Assembly: GCF_050948175.1 (NCBI RefSeq)
Contig: NW_027490173.1
Span: 558,001 to 622,000, forward strand
Length of the DNA: 64,000 bases
From: Xylocopa sonorina
Lineage: Eukaryota; Arthropoda; Insecta; Hymenoptera; Apidae
Direction of reading: 5' to 3'
The notes under the pieces are model-generated. The model saw only the letters and a list, made by a program, of their open reading frames with translations, did not search any database and was not told the origin of the DNA. The number at the start of each line of letters is the position of its first letter. Position 1 is the first letter of the stretch. The position numbers and the translations under genes were made by a program. Shown here one piece after another: positions 1 through 10,429 of this stretch.

Positions 1-712
1 AAGGTGAGTTAGCCATATTGCGCCTTGAGTTAGATGCAATACGAAGGTAATTCATTTAATTACAAGTTGAGCATTATTTGGAAAATGAGCAGCGACGATC
101 GACGCGTAATTTTGGAAGCGAACAATATGATGTTGTTAGTGGGGGTGACAATCTCTTGGCATTGAATAATGGCAATGAATGCAACATTTTATCTCAATTC
201 TGTTAGCCGCGAACGAATATTTCGGCAATTGCAAATTTACTTTTTAATTTGATGGCAAATCTGGTGATAGTGAAATTTGGAAGAAGTAGGTCAAATTGTT
301 GAAGACGATATATAAATTGGAAGATGACGTTGCACCATTACTTATGGGTATGCGATTAAAGGGAAAAGCACTTGAATCGTTTCATTCTAAACGAGAATAT
401 ATAACTATGCCATTCAACCTACGCGGGAAGAATTAAAAGTTACGTTTTATCATCCACAAAGCAAAATTGAAATATGGAAGAAATTTGATGTATAAATATG
501 AAAGAGGAACCAGACATTTGATGAATATTTGCACGAGAAGATCATTCTCGGAAATCGAGTAGCAATCAACGACGATGAAATACTTGAGTATCTAATTGAC
601 GGCATCCCCGGTTAAATGCTCCGGAATCAGGCGCGTATTCAATAATTTACAACAACCGATCAACTTTCGAAAGCATTTGGAAGGTTAATTTTTCGAGATC
701 AAGGTTTGTCGA

Positions 713-1156
713 GTGTGCAAATGTCAACAATGTTTGAAAAGTGTGAAGACAGTTTCGTTAGAAATGAACGAACAGAGGTGGTCAATGTTGATAATGAAGG
801 AGTTCGCCGGTAATATTGTACGATGTTATACTTGTGGTGGGCACGATCATATTAGCGTGAATTGTCCAACGAAAGATCGCGGTGTAAAATGTTTTATATG
901 TCAAGAACGTGGACATATTGCGTCGAAATGTCCCAAAAAATTTAAAACGTGTGAAGAGAGCTGCGCGACATTAGGAGCATCGTACCAAAATTATCTCAAG
1001 AATGATTTACTTAGCGGATACGAGATCGAAGCTTTAATGGATTCAGGAAGTGATTTTAGTTTAATTCACACAGACGACTTTATTAAGCTCGGTTCTCCGC
1101 AACTACGACGCAATGAATTACATTTCGATGGTATAGGTTCAAAGAATGATATATAA
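713..1156 (+). pseudogene. gag C-terminus plus aspartic protease of Ty3/gypsy element
   Basis: The 147-codon open stretch holds two CCHC zinc knuckles of the form CX2CX4HX4C (CYTCGGHDHISVNC near residues 38-51 and CFICQERGHIASKC near 60-73), typical of nucleocapsid. An aspartic protease active site, ALMDSGSDFSLI, lies near residues 107-118. In retrotransposons the knuckles bind RNA and the protease matures Gag-Pol. The ORF is only an open remnant: gag upstream is broken, and the protease flap region ends at a stop at 1156 before the domain is complete. The first methionine is not a natural start. The matching segment of the minus-strand copy is at 37642-38300, where the second knuckle is degraded. 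Confidence 0.85.
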
Positions 1157-1249
1157 CATTTGGTGAATTTCAAGCAGAAATTACCGTAGATGGGCACTGA
1201 TATCCGATTTGTATAGAAGTAATCTTTGTTACCATTGTTCGACACAAGC

Positions 1250-1985
1250 CTTGTTTGGCAAGTTTTGTCACGCCTGAAGAAGCAAGCGACTATTTTCTGT
1301 AATCTGCGTCGAATAATTTTTGATAGGGGAAGAAGAAAATATACAACATGATCTATCTATAACAGGAATTCCTAGAGCTAATGGTCAAGCTGAACGTATT
1401 AGTGGAACATTCATACTGTTGTTAGCAAAATTAGCAGCACCTAAGCCCTATGAATGTTGTAAGTATTTAGAAGTAGATCAATAATGTTTGAAATCAACAA
1501 TATATCGAAGTACTGGCACGTCACCATTTCATCTTCTCTCTGGGACACGTTCACGTCTTAAAGGTCATATAGAAATTTGAGACATACTTGAAAAGGAATG
1601 GATTGCACGTTTTCAAGATAAACGAGATGAAGTATGACTCAAGCAGGCAAAAATATATCCAGGATCCAATAGGAGAATAGGCGAACTTTTAATAAGAGTA
1701 GACGAAAAGCTAAAATTTATCGTGAAGGAGATCTAGTAGCAATTGAACGTATGCAACAGAGTCCTGGCCTAAATATAGCTCATAAATATTTTAAACCGTA
1801 TGAAGTCGCACGAGTTTTACGCAATCAGCGATTTGTGGTTCGAAAGGTAGGGGAAGGAGAAGGACCCCTATAAACATCTACGTCAGCAGATTCAACGAAA
1901 CTGTGGATCGACGAACTCAATGTTGATTTATCTGAAATCGAAGACGACATGAATGAAGACATTCGAGACAAATGTTCATGCAGGG
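1250..1985 (+). pseudogene. integrase remnant (second and third catalytic parts, C-terminus)
   Basis: Reading across several frameshifts, this shows a RLKKQ helix, then an FDRG motif carrying the second catalytic aspartate. Next come the ITGIPRANGQAERI motif with the catalytic glutamate, and a C-terminal part with RNQRFVVRKVGEGEGP. These are landmarks of retroviral-type rve integrases. The segment begins abruptly after the protease; the first aspartate and everything from reverse transcriptase onwards is deleted. The minus-strand copy has a complementary gap: it keeps the first aspartate (VVVDAFTKF) but lacks about 170 bp holding the second and third. Stops make it non-coding. Confidence 0.75.
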
Positions 1986-1993
1986 CGGCCGAG

Positions 1994-2240
1994 TGAAAGA
2001 TAACGAAATTATCTTAATATAAAAGCTAAGCAGTAATTCAAGTTTCAAATGTTGGGTGTGTGGAATATTCTAGAATGCGAGCAAGAGCGAATGTGCGGAA
2101 TAAAATATATTTCGTGTGTATGTTTTAAAACGATGAAACAGTTGTTCATTAGCAGTCCTTGGAGTAATATCTCAGTTGAAAGGAACTATTTAATGATTTA
2201 CAAAACCTTGTAATTGTCTGTAATTAATGAGTTTCCTCCA
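1994..2240 (+). repeat. 3' LTR of the Ty3/gypsy element (247 bp)
   Basis: It starts TGAAAGATAACG after a GC-rich stretch (GGGCGGCCGAG) and ends GAGTTTCCTCCA, where satellite begins. It is colinear with the LTRs of the minus-strand copy (39552-39799 and 35255-35365), which start TGAAGG and end CCTACA. The inner part holds an AATAAAATATAT polyadenylation-like signal near 2099. Confidence 0.8.
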
Positions 2241-3465
2241 ATATACATTGAAGATTACAGCTTACTTAATTCGATACGTACAAATAAAATGCGCAGTCGC
2301 ATTGCATGGAGCATTAGGACACCATTGTTTTGACAAGCAGACACTGTGAAACGCCACCCTGTTGCATGGAAGTGTAGAATTCACAACCTTATGAAGTGTA
2401 GAAGCACATAAGCATAGTGCTATGCATGGAAGATTACACCTAACTTACTTTGAAACGTTGAAGTGAGATGCGCCAATGCATTGCATGGTGCACTCCAAAT
2501 CTACTTCTTTGACACGCAGACACTATGAACCGCCATCCTGCTGGATGGAAATGTAGAATTCACAATCTTTTGAGGTGTAGAAGCAGATGAGCATAATGAT
2601 ATTCATAGAAGATTATAGTTAACATACTTTGAAACGTTGAAACGAGATGAGCCATCGTAATGCATGCATCATTAGTACAGTAGTACTGACGCGCAGACAT
2701 TGTGACGCACCATCCCGTTGCATGAAACTGTAGAACTCACATTATTGATGATTGTAGAAACAGATAAGCATAATGATATGCATACACGATTAGATCTTAC
2801 TTACTTTGAAACGTTGGAATGAGATGCGCCATCGCAATGTATGGAGCATTATAATATCATTGCTTTTACACATAGACAATGTGAAGCGCTATCACGATGC
2901 ATGGAACTGTGCAATTCACATTCTTTAGAAGTGTAGAAGCAGACAAGTATAATGCTATGTTTAGAAGATTATAGCATTCTTACTTTGAAACATTGGAAAG
3001 AGATGCGCCACGGCATTGCATGGAGAATTATAATGCTATTGCTTTGACAGACAGACACTACGGAGCGCACATTCTGTTGAAGAGCTCCAGCAGATAGACA
3101 TAGTGCTATTCATAGATGATTACAGTTTCTTTGCTTTGAAATGCTGAAATGAAATGCTACATCACGCTGTATGAAGTATTAGAAATGTATTCCACCGACA
3201 CGAAGACATCCAGAAATGCTATCCCATTACAAGGTGGTGTAGGTTTCACATTCTTCTGAAGTGTAAAAGCAGATAAATATAACATATTGCATAGAATGTT
3301 ATATCTTATAATGAAACATTGAAGTGAGGTGCGAAATTGCGTTGAATGAAGCATTAGAACTCTATTGCGTCGAAACGTAGATATCTAGAAACGCTATGCC
3401 ATTGCAAGGAATGTTGGGATTCACATTGTTTTGAAGTATAGAAGCAGATAAGCATAATCAAGTAC
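2241..3465 (+). repeat. 178-bp satellite, forward orientation
   Basis: Tandem diverged monomers. The landmark GCATAATG/GCATAGTG recurs near 2411, 2590, 2768 and 2945, giving a period of about 178 bp. Each monomer contains three related subunits of about 60 bp, each with a TGCATGGA or TGCATAGA core followed about 25 bp later by TTTGA. I define this orientation as forward for all other satellite blocks. There is no coding sequence. Confidence 0.9.
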
Positions 3466-3989
3466 ACCCTTGTCTACCTCGCACCTGTGATTTCGTTCTG
3501 TTGAAAGGCGCAGTTGCAGCCCATCACCTCAATGGGGACTCTTCCAATTCAGGGCTTTACCAGATTCCGAATTTACCTGTATTCTACTTTTAAGTCTCTT
3601 ACATACATATACATATCAGATACTATATCGGGACTAATATATTTCTGCATGTAAGAATTCATAAATTTAGGTTACACACGTTACGAATGCAAGACACGAA
3701 CAACACACACGTAATTGTAAGATAATGCTATACTACTTCATTATAATATTTTATAAGTTAAACGCGAATGACGCGCCGCTAGCCCCACCACGAGACACGG
3801 GTCCCCACTCGCTGGACCGTATGCTCCTCGCAAGGATCCATTAATCCCCCACTCGCTGGACCACATCCTTTCATGATGTTTCAAGTAAATATTTGAAATT
3901 AGTTTATATAATTACACTTATCATATATATTAGTTACTTAAAAATAGATCATCCCTTCTAAATAATAATAAATATCTATATATTATATC
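3466..3989. repeat. Block A left part: conserved tail module
   Basis: It opens with the end of a CTCGCACC-type 27-bp repeat and a conserved stretch (TTGCAGCCCATCACCTCAAT). It is then AT-rich, with a doubled CCCCACTCGCTGGACC motif near 3804 and 3846. The same order occurs at 48670-49290 and, inverted, at 30450-31110. A fourth fragment is at 46480-47150. It lies where the reverse transcriptase of the adjacent R1-like element should be. No gene is seen. Confidence 0.7.
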
Positions 3990-4600
3990 AGTCGATCATG
4001 TATTTTCATCGTGCCAGTTCGCTTCCTTTCCATCGAGGCTTGCAAATCCGTCTTCGTTATTCTTGTAATTCGTACTTAGGAAGGTATGTAGTACGTATTG
4101 AAGGTCCGACGCTGAAAATATCTCAAACACTTCTGCTTTACGCAACTTATGTCTATCTTTGATTTGTTTCCGTTCTTAAAGTATGTATAGTCTTCTTTCG
4201 GATTCGTCGCGATTAGATCATTTCCTCCCCTTTCTATGTTAACCTCAGTCTCGTTTATATATTGTTCGATCTCTTTCCGTTTCTATTCGGCGAGAAATAG
4301 CAGCTTATAGCTTTTATTCCTTCGACCTGTGCATGAACGATTCCGGTCCAGGAGTATGTGATACCGTATGTGAAACATTTTCGAGAAACGCCGGTTATCC
4401 ATATCGCAGCGTTACCGTTCTCGTCTTGCAGTCAATATTCTTCCATCTTGTCTCCCTCCGATACTATTACCACATGTGTCTCCTGAATTATTCGCATTTG
4501 CTGCATGATTTCTTGCGCGATTCGGCATCTGTTCCGATCGATTTGTAGGACTTTTAATTCCATATTTGTTTCTCATTCTTTTCTATCAACGGCTTTCTGT
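3990..4600 (-). pseudogene. R1-clade-like endonuclease remnant, copy A
   Basis: On the minus strand, frame-broken segments match the apurinic-type endonuclease of R1/TRAS/SART-like non-LTR retrotransposons. They include a FTYGTTYSSTG-like stretch, and near the end EIFSASDLQYVLHTF, corresponding to the SDH(Q)-hydrophobic motif that closes the endonuclease fold. The copies at 29775-30445 and 49300-49990 are better for other parts (IIAGDLNEKS). The enzyme would nick target DNA to prime reverse transcription. Here it has many stops. Downstream the sequence leaves the element without any reverse transcriptase. Confidence 0.6.
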
Positions 4601-4632
4601 AGGCCGGACAATTAATCGGTCATCGTATGATT

Positions 4633-5650
4633 CTAGAATCCTGATTTTCTGCAGATGCCCTTATTATCCTTGACTCCTTTGCAATTTCCGCCGATATGTC
4701 CCAGTTTATGACATTTAAAGCATCTCTCTGTTCTGAGTAGCACTTTGCAGGGACAAGGTGTCAATGCTATTCTTAGTCGTTTGACCTTCTTTAGCTCTTT
4801 ACTGTATTTCTGTCCAAATTCAACTAACGCGACTTGGTTGCCTCTCCACGTTCCTCTTAAAATCTCGACGTTTATACCGCTATCCTTACCTTCGATTTTT
4901 TCCTCTGTTCGTTTTATGTCCTCCTTCATTTCTTCTCTGGTCACCCAACGGCTATATGTCCCTTAGTTGGGACATTATACTCGCACTCGTATGCTTTACT
5001 TCGAATCCTTTTTTTTAGAGATTCTTTGATTTCCTTTATTTTGTCCTCTACACCTGTTTTCTAATTAAATTCCAGAATTATATCTCCCGCTCTCAATTTT
5101 CTTGCATCATCTTTTCGTATTTCGGTCCATTTTCCCGCTTTTGCTCATCTCGCTGCCTGTCCTCGAATGCTTCCTGCTCCTTTAATTGCTTAATTTTTCT
5201 CTGTAGCGTTCGCCACTAGTTCGATCAAGTGTTCGATGTCAGTTTTTTTTTTATATGCCTGATATTTCCCATTAACGTTTTTTAATATGTCATTAACTTC
5301 GTCGTATCCTCGCTCATAATATCTATCATTACGTCTGATGTGTGGCTGCCTATTCTTCTATGTAAAAGTGTAGGTGTTATTCTTATCGGTAGTCTTCCCA
5401 TTATCCTGCACTTATTTCGGCTCCTGATGCTTCTCCTTTCGTGTCTGTCCTCCCTTCCGAGGCTTTCTTTGTCTCCTTCATATACGCTTTTCGTATCCTT
5501 TTCTATTCCCCTATCCTTTTGTGTCATCGACAGAGGGCTCCGAACCGCCTGCCCAACCTTTAATCTTCTGCCAAGACTCGATGTGTCTGATTCCGAATCA
5601 CGAGCTGGCAGCACCTCTCAGCAGCATAAGCACAGAAGTCTCTCTCACGC
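4633..5650 (-). pseudogene. R1-clade-like gag (ORF1) remnant, copy A
   Basis: The coding strand is minus. The N-terminal part (5282-5614) reads LGRRLKVGQAVRSPLSMTQK and continues lysine/arginine-rich to SDVMIDIMSEDTTKLMTY. After a broken middle, 4633-4944 reads LRGTWRGNQVALVEF..QKYSKELKKVKRLRIAL and ends with a zinc knuckle CFKCHKLGHIGGNC. The CCHC cluster at the C-terminus followed by an endonuclease is the ORF1/ORF2 layout of R1-clade elements. Only one knuckle is left; in copy B three are visible. Stops and frameshifts break it. Plus-strand open frames across the same region (such as 5340-6065) are antisense shadows. Confidence 0.7.
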
Positions 5651-6319
5651 CGTGGGGAGGGGGGCGGGGCTGCATGCCCTCCACCATCCTACTGCCTGCC
5701 TCGATGCGGGCGAAGGACTCCCAAGGCCACTCGAACAGCGAACAGCACCTATCTTATACTCCAACCGATTCGTAGTCATGCGTTTTGCATTAAGCTTGCC
5801 GGGATTAGTGATATTGATTTGTTCAATCCAAATTATTATTTTTATTTTAAGCTTTCCGATTTTTTTTTATTTTCTCTCACGATATCGTCTATTTCGTTGT
5901 ACCTTGTCCTTACGAGATCGAGTGTTCTCCCTTGCATCCGTTGATTTATATATGTCATACATTGTAGAATATATCCTCTTATCCTTTGTATTTTTCGAAG
6001 TACGTTTTAGTTACATGTATGTTAGATTCGCGTCGAAATACCGGATTTCCGTACGATTTTTTTAGTAAAGTTTTACTCTTTTCCGACTGTTCATTTTCAT
6101 TTCGCCGAAGGCACTCCTGTATCCGGTGTGGACCCGCTCCGATTGAACCTGCCGACCATTACATTACATTACTTGAATATGAGCTTAATCGGAGCAGATT
6201 TCTGCCATTCCGTAAGTGCAGAAGGCTTACTTGCACAGACTCATCCCTGGGAAAGTTGCGGAGTTTGCTTCCGTCCCGAGATGGAAGTGTGTTTATGTTA
6301 CATTTAGATAGTCTCGGCT
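5651..6319 (-). other. 5' leader of the R1-like element, copy A
   Basis: It is colinear with 27775-28640 (inverted) and 51275-51960. It contains a guanine-rich interrupted run (GGGGAGGGGGGCGGGG) starting near 5653, at the position of the pure G/C runs in copies B and C. No coding potential is supported. Confidence 0.5.
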
Positions 6320-6560
6320 AGGGTATGGTAGGTTGGTTTATGTTTGGGAATGATTGTAGGTTGTTCGGTTATGTTGGGTTAGATTCAAGAAAGCGTAGGT
6401 TTGATTTGTTTATGTATTAAGAGGTAAAGTTAGATTGTGTTAGGTTGGGTTAGATTTGAGTGAAGGCAGGTAAAGTCAGAATAGGTGTAACTGAGGTTAG
6501 CTTGTTTGAATTAAGTTTAGAGCATGTTAGATTAAGTTAAGCCAAGTAAGAAATGGATTT
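6320..6560 (+). repeat. Degenerate TTAGG / TTAGGTTGGG-like tract
   Basis: Dispersed TTAGGTTGGGTTAG, GGTTGG and TTAGATT motifs are spread through about 240 bp. The same tract lies at the same relative place in copy B (27490-27760, as AACCTAACC on plus) and copy C (51985-52235). It resembles insect telomeric repeats but is too irregular to be a working telomere. It sits at the 5' side of the R1-like element. Confidence 0.6.
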
Positions 6561-6708
6561 CCGATAGCTGGCAATACCGTCGATAATTCGTCAATTACCG
6601 ACTATTTGCAATACCAGCCGTTATAATATTGTGAGTTATCGACCGCAGGCATCACTTACTGTCGATATATCGTGAGTTACCGACCCCAGGCGCTACCAGT
6701 CGGTGATA
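6561..6708. repeat. 41-46 bp minisatellite, left part
   Basis: Units of about 41-46 bp carry GAGTTACCGACC...CACCAGTCG and relatives. The array is interrupted by an insertion at 6709 and resumes at 7339. Uninterrupted versions are at 52240-52610 and, inverted, 27190-27490. Confidence 0.7.
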
Positions 6709-7338
6709 GGGTGGGGATGCACCATAAACTTCCATACGCGTTCGTAGGTGTCGGGCGGCCCGTTGGCGCCTAGTATCCAAGAATAGCGATGGTCCCGGTG
6801 ATAAGGTCACAAGGTTGATGATGCGAAAACATAGCCTCTAACACCTTAGCCTCGCATCAAACCTCCTTGTGTCCCCCCTCCCCCGGAATGTGGGAGATCT
6901 GGATGGCCTAGGGCATTCAGATTGGTGTGGTTCGGGGGAGAGATCCACTCAGGTTCTGCCCCATCGCAGCCCTGCTCTCCCCTTATCGAATATGTATGGG
7001 ACAGTTGGAATCTCTCATATTAACTTTAACACTTATCCAATCAATTCGTAGATCAAAGTCCTTACGCGGGCTATGAGTCAAGACTAAAAGGGGTCCTTTC
7101 CTCAAAGAGAATGACTAGCGATGATGGGTGTCGCTATGTGCAGCTACGTATTTAATAAACGGATGGGTATGATAGGCATACCCAAATGACGATAATAGTG
7201 GTGCCATATTTTTTCCTAGCCCCGGACCGAAGCTGTGGCTAGCTAGGGGGCTAGGATGGGCATTTTTATCTCTTCGCGTATGCCCTAAGTGGCGAGGAAG
7301 TATGCTCGTGCCCCCTTCCGTGGCCGGTTTTAAAGTAA
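6709..7338 (+). mobile_element. ~630-bp non-autonomous element with 14-bp target duplication
   Basis: It begins GGGTGGGGATGCACC and ends GGCCGGTTTTAAAGTAA. The flanks 6695-6708 (ACCAGTCGGTGATA) and 7339-7352 (ACCAGTCGCTGATA) are a 14-bp target duplication with one mismatch. The empty site is visible in block C near 52392-52405. A full-length relative lies at 19912-20504 with the same two ends. Constant ends, variable short AT-rich tails and a 14-bp duplication fit a non-LTR-type or SINE-like element. I do not recognise the family and see no coding sequence. Confidence 0.75.
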
Positions 7339-7565
7339 ACCAGTCGCTGATAAGCCTTGAGTTACGTACTATTGGTCACCATCCGTGTGTGAAAGCATAT
7401 GTTATCGATTGTTGGTGGCTCCAGTCGTCAATAACTTATGGATTATTAACCACAAGCAACACCAGCCGTCTGTCGATTGTGAGTAACAGACCGCCAGCAG
7501 CACCATCCGTCAGTAAGTTATAAGTTATTCTTAATGGGAACACCCATCCGTAGGCATGTATTGAC
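7339..7565. repeat. 41-46 bp minisatellite, right part
   Basis: This continues the array split by the 6709-7338 insertion, with ACCAGTCG, CACCATCCGT and GAGTAACAGACCG units. It ends in GGGAACACCCATCCGTAGGCATGT-type sequence shared with block C. The ATGT at its end is the empty target of the solo LTR at 52615-52991. Confidence 0.7.
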
Positions 7566-10015
7566 TCGTTTCGCCATCTCTTCAATCACTGCTGAAATAG
7601 AATTGCGAACAGGTTGAGCAGTTTTCACAAAGATGACTCCACCGGTCTGACAACAACGAACGCCACACGTGGGTTCTCGCAAAACCATTTGCCGCACAAC
7701 TCAGTACTGAAAGGGATAATAATGTTAGCGTTATTACATCTACCAGGCATAGAATCCATTAGTATGAAAAATTATGATCTTGTGAATAATATCAAAGTAT
7801 GCTTATCATACTCAAAGAAAGGCACAAATCTTCATATAGTAAATATTAGCCCACCACTAAGTATAAAAATTAAACGAATATGCTTTCAAACTCGTATCGC
7901 TTATATAATATATAAGTTTGGTATGTTGATGTGTGCTCTTGGAAGGGCCGATGAGTATGAAAATGATGGTATTGCTGTGGATGGAGGCTAGTCAAAGACA
8001 GTGGGAAGCTGGAAATAATGGGTGATGCAATGTACGCATTTATTTTGCAAAGACAGTAAATTAGTTACTAATCAGTCTGTAATCGATGAGCCAATATTAA
8101 AAAACTGAAGGAATGTCCGATTTTACCCATTAAGCGTGTAATTCAGGTGTGAATAATTATCTAAATGCTTACAATTAATACAGGAATGTATAATTTATAT
8201 TTTAGTAAACAAATCAATTTATTTTACAGAATATAAATATTATTGATAAGATAAATTGTTGCCTGATTCCTTCCTAGAGGAGAATTTGGAACACATAGAT
8301 TTGGATAATTATATATGACAATTGAAAAGAACGAACAAATTATACAGATAAATCAGAGGAAAAGATCATGCAAATATTAACTGTCATCCAAACTAATTTA
8401 AACAGCGAGTTTGTTAACAAAGCTGTAAGCTCAAATACTATATTGTACATTATGTTAAAAAAAATTTTATTAGACCTCGTACATTGTAGCACATCATAGA
8501 TCAGTCTGATTAATTGCCCAAGCAACCATAATTCAAGAGTTAATTAACATCACTTTTGCAAAAATTTACAATATGTAATTTTCGTAAATTTTAATGGCGA
8601 CGAAGCTTGTACACTGTTTTTGGTTCTTAATAATGGTAAAAAAAGTGCGGCAGGGAGAGGAGAACCTAGTCAACCACTAGGTACAACATTAACAATGGAT
8701 TCTCAAAATTTTCTCACAATGCTTTCTCATAAAAAAAATATATTTTTTACGTTCAACTTAATTAGAAATGCAAAATAATTTTACTAATAACATAATATTA
8801 TATATCTTTCGGAGAATTAAAACTTGCATCGACAAAGCCGTAATGGGAAAGTTGAAAATTGGCGGTAATCTACAAAAAGCAATGAAATTAGAGAGATTTA
8901 TGGTCAATTTAATGTCAAAACTTAGTTCGAAAAATTAAATACCATCTTTTTAAAAAGAACCGACATATTAACTAATTAAGGAAAAATTATTCCTACTTAT
9001 AACAATTTTGTTACTTTTTGTAAAAGTTTAACATGATAATATAAAATATACATGATAATATAAAATATTTAAAGTAAAATTTATTCTTATACAATTTTGT
9101 AATATGTTTTATATGATAAAAATTAAATAAATCACGTTTGTCAATATTTATTTATGTCGATTGAACTTTACGCATATATTTATAATGAAATGAACATAGT
9201 TCATCATATTTAATGTTTTGTTTGGAAACAATGGGAAAAGATATAAAGTACTTTGTTATTATAGTTCTAGCTGCTTCACAAGTTCTGAACATGATAAATT
9301 AGACCAACGCCAGCAAAAGGTCTAATGTTTCATACCTATTTTCTAGTTTAAAGATTATCAAACTTTATGCTTGGATGGATGCTTATATATAAGTATAACT
9401 GCCAAAATGAAATGAGATCGTAAAGTGATATTTACACATCTGCGTGCTGCAATTTTGTCCTATATAAATTTCTGATAAAAGGATATAAATGTTTATAATC
9501 TAATTATCAATTACAAATGGAATTCTACAATTTATTCATATAATAATCTTTTCTTATTGCACGCATCCTCCAATACATACACAGTATCTTTAATCTTGAT
9601 GGATTTCGTGTGTGCGTGTGTGTGGCTCTGGTAGCAGTTGTAGAAATACCACCTAATAGGTTTCATTGTTTCGATTCTAGTAAATCGAGTAAAATGGCAT
9701 AAGATTTTCTACAGAATATCAAGGGGATGTGAAGCTGCTATTGCACTGCATATAGCATTTTTCACTGGAAGAATTTTTCTTCCAATGTGTCGACTCCAGA
9801 TTTTTTTGAATTGTTCTCATTTTGATAATTAGCAAGATCCAAGCTTCCTTTATCTGAGATTAAGGCCTGCTTTCTTTTTATCCAAATTTTTTTACATTGC
9901 GTTGCACTTTTAAGACTCTTTGTAAGTTACAAAGAACAGAAACGCTACATGGATTATAAAAGTGTAATAGTTTAATTTATATAATGTTGAGCATTTTAAA
10001 TCCGTTTACGTCGCT
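7566..10015. other. AT-rich unique-looking segment of block A
   Basis: This is colinear with 52996-55499 and, inverted, 25080-27190. Patches look like decayed exons, for example LCALGRADEYENDGIAV-like reading near 7930-7975 on plus, shared in frame with 53430-53490. It also reads WFCENP/CQTGG on minus near 7600-7700. Intervening DNA is more than 70% A+T. No known protein family is recognised. It could be a duplicated piece of a cellular gene or an unknown element. Confidence 0.45.
7614..7991 (+). pseudogene. Unrecognised open frame shared with block C
   Basis: 125 codons. The last third (SPPLSIKIKRICFQTR...LMCALGRADEYENDGIAV) matches the frame at 53338-53535 with a few replacements. In block C the matching stretch is preceded by a GTAAGTATAAAAG...TTTTCAG segment absent here, which looks like an intron or an insertion. 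I know no family for it. The N-terminal half is probably spurious, because the same DNA reads better on minus in block C. Low confidence that it is, or was, a protein. Confidence 0.3.
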
Positions 10016-10219
10016 TTGCTTGTTATATATGTTTATCACCTGGTGCTAAACCATCTACTACTGCCACCATTTGGAAATTACACCAGATCTAATGAAACAT
10101 GCTTAGATTGCAAATGTGTTTTTACTCTATCCAGCAGAAATCAAATTACATTGACAGAAGTATCAGCTAGTTCTCCACGCCTATTTGAAACAACATTAAA
10201 TCACCTTGTTAAACACTAA
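10016..10219 (+). pseudogene. 67-codon open frame conserved between blocks A and C
   Basis: It reads LVIYVYHL...LPPFGNYTRSNE followed by CLDCKCVFT, ITLTEV and SSPRLFETTLNHLVK. The copy at 55500-55703 keeps the frame with about ten replacements; in block B (near 24840-25060 on minus) it is frame-broken. A hydrophobic start and a CxxCxC motif are visible. It may be a terminal exon followed by an AATAAA-like signal (AACAAATAAATATG near 10269). No family is recognised. Frame retention could also be chance over 200 bp. Confidence 0.35.
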
Positions 10220-10429
10220 TTTATAAAATGTGATTTGGACCTTTAAATTTGGATTTATAAACATCTAACAAATAAATATGCTTTTCTTACTATTCATATC
10301 ATTATACTTTCAGTGATTTATTATGTGCTATCATTTGATATATTGACTGCTTGATTATATTTTACAACGAACATTGCGTACCAAACACTCTTTTTACTCC
10401 TGATACGAGTGGCTAGTTCATCATTCTAT
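10220..10429. other. End of block A
   Basis: AT-rich sequence shared with 55704-55910 and, inverted, 24600-24840, ending at CTCCTGATACGAGTGG. The Helitron-like sequence starts just after it. Nothing coding. Confidence 0.5.

Larger units (their letters stand above)
1..1993 (+). mobile_element. Ty3/gypsy LTR retrotransposon, internal part, deletion derivative
   Basis: This is the internal region of a Ty3/gypsy element that enters from the left edge, so its 5' LTR lies outside. It runs gag, zinc knuckles and aspartic protease, then jumps directly into the middle of integrase near 1258. Reverse transcriptase, RNase H and the first part of integrase are missing. The assignment rests on colinear similarity to the fuller copy at 35255-39799 on the opposite strand. 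The region upstream of 713 is a frame-broken gag N-terminal half with many stops. A 247-bp LTR follows at 1994. Confidence 0.85.

Noticed and set aside
2241..3465. CENP-B-box-like motif in the satellite
   Set aside because: The nearest string (AACGGGATGG on reverse) lacks the TTCG half.
5340..6065. 241-codon plus-strand open frame, hydrophobic and leucine-rich
   Set aside because: It is antisense to the R1-like gag, whose basic lysine/arginine-rich codons read as leucine/serine/phenylalanine on the other strand; the same shadow appears in copies B and C.
6320..6560. A true telomere or interstitial telomeric array
   Set aside because: Too irregular; TTAGG units are separated by unrelated bases and embedded in a repeat block.
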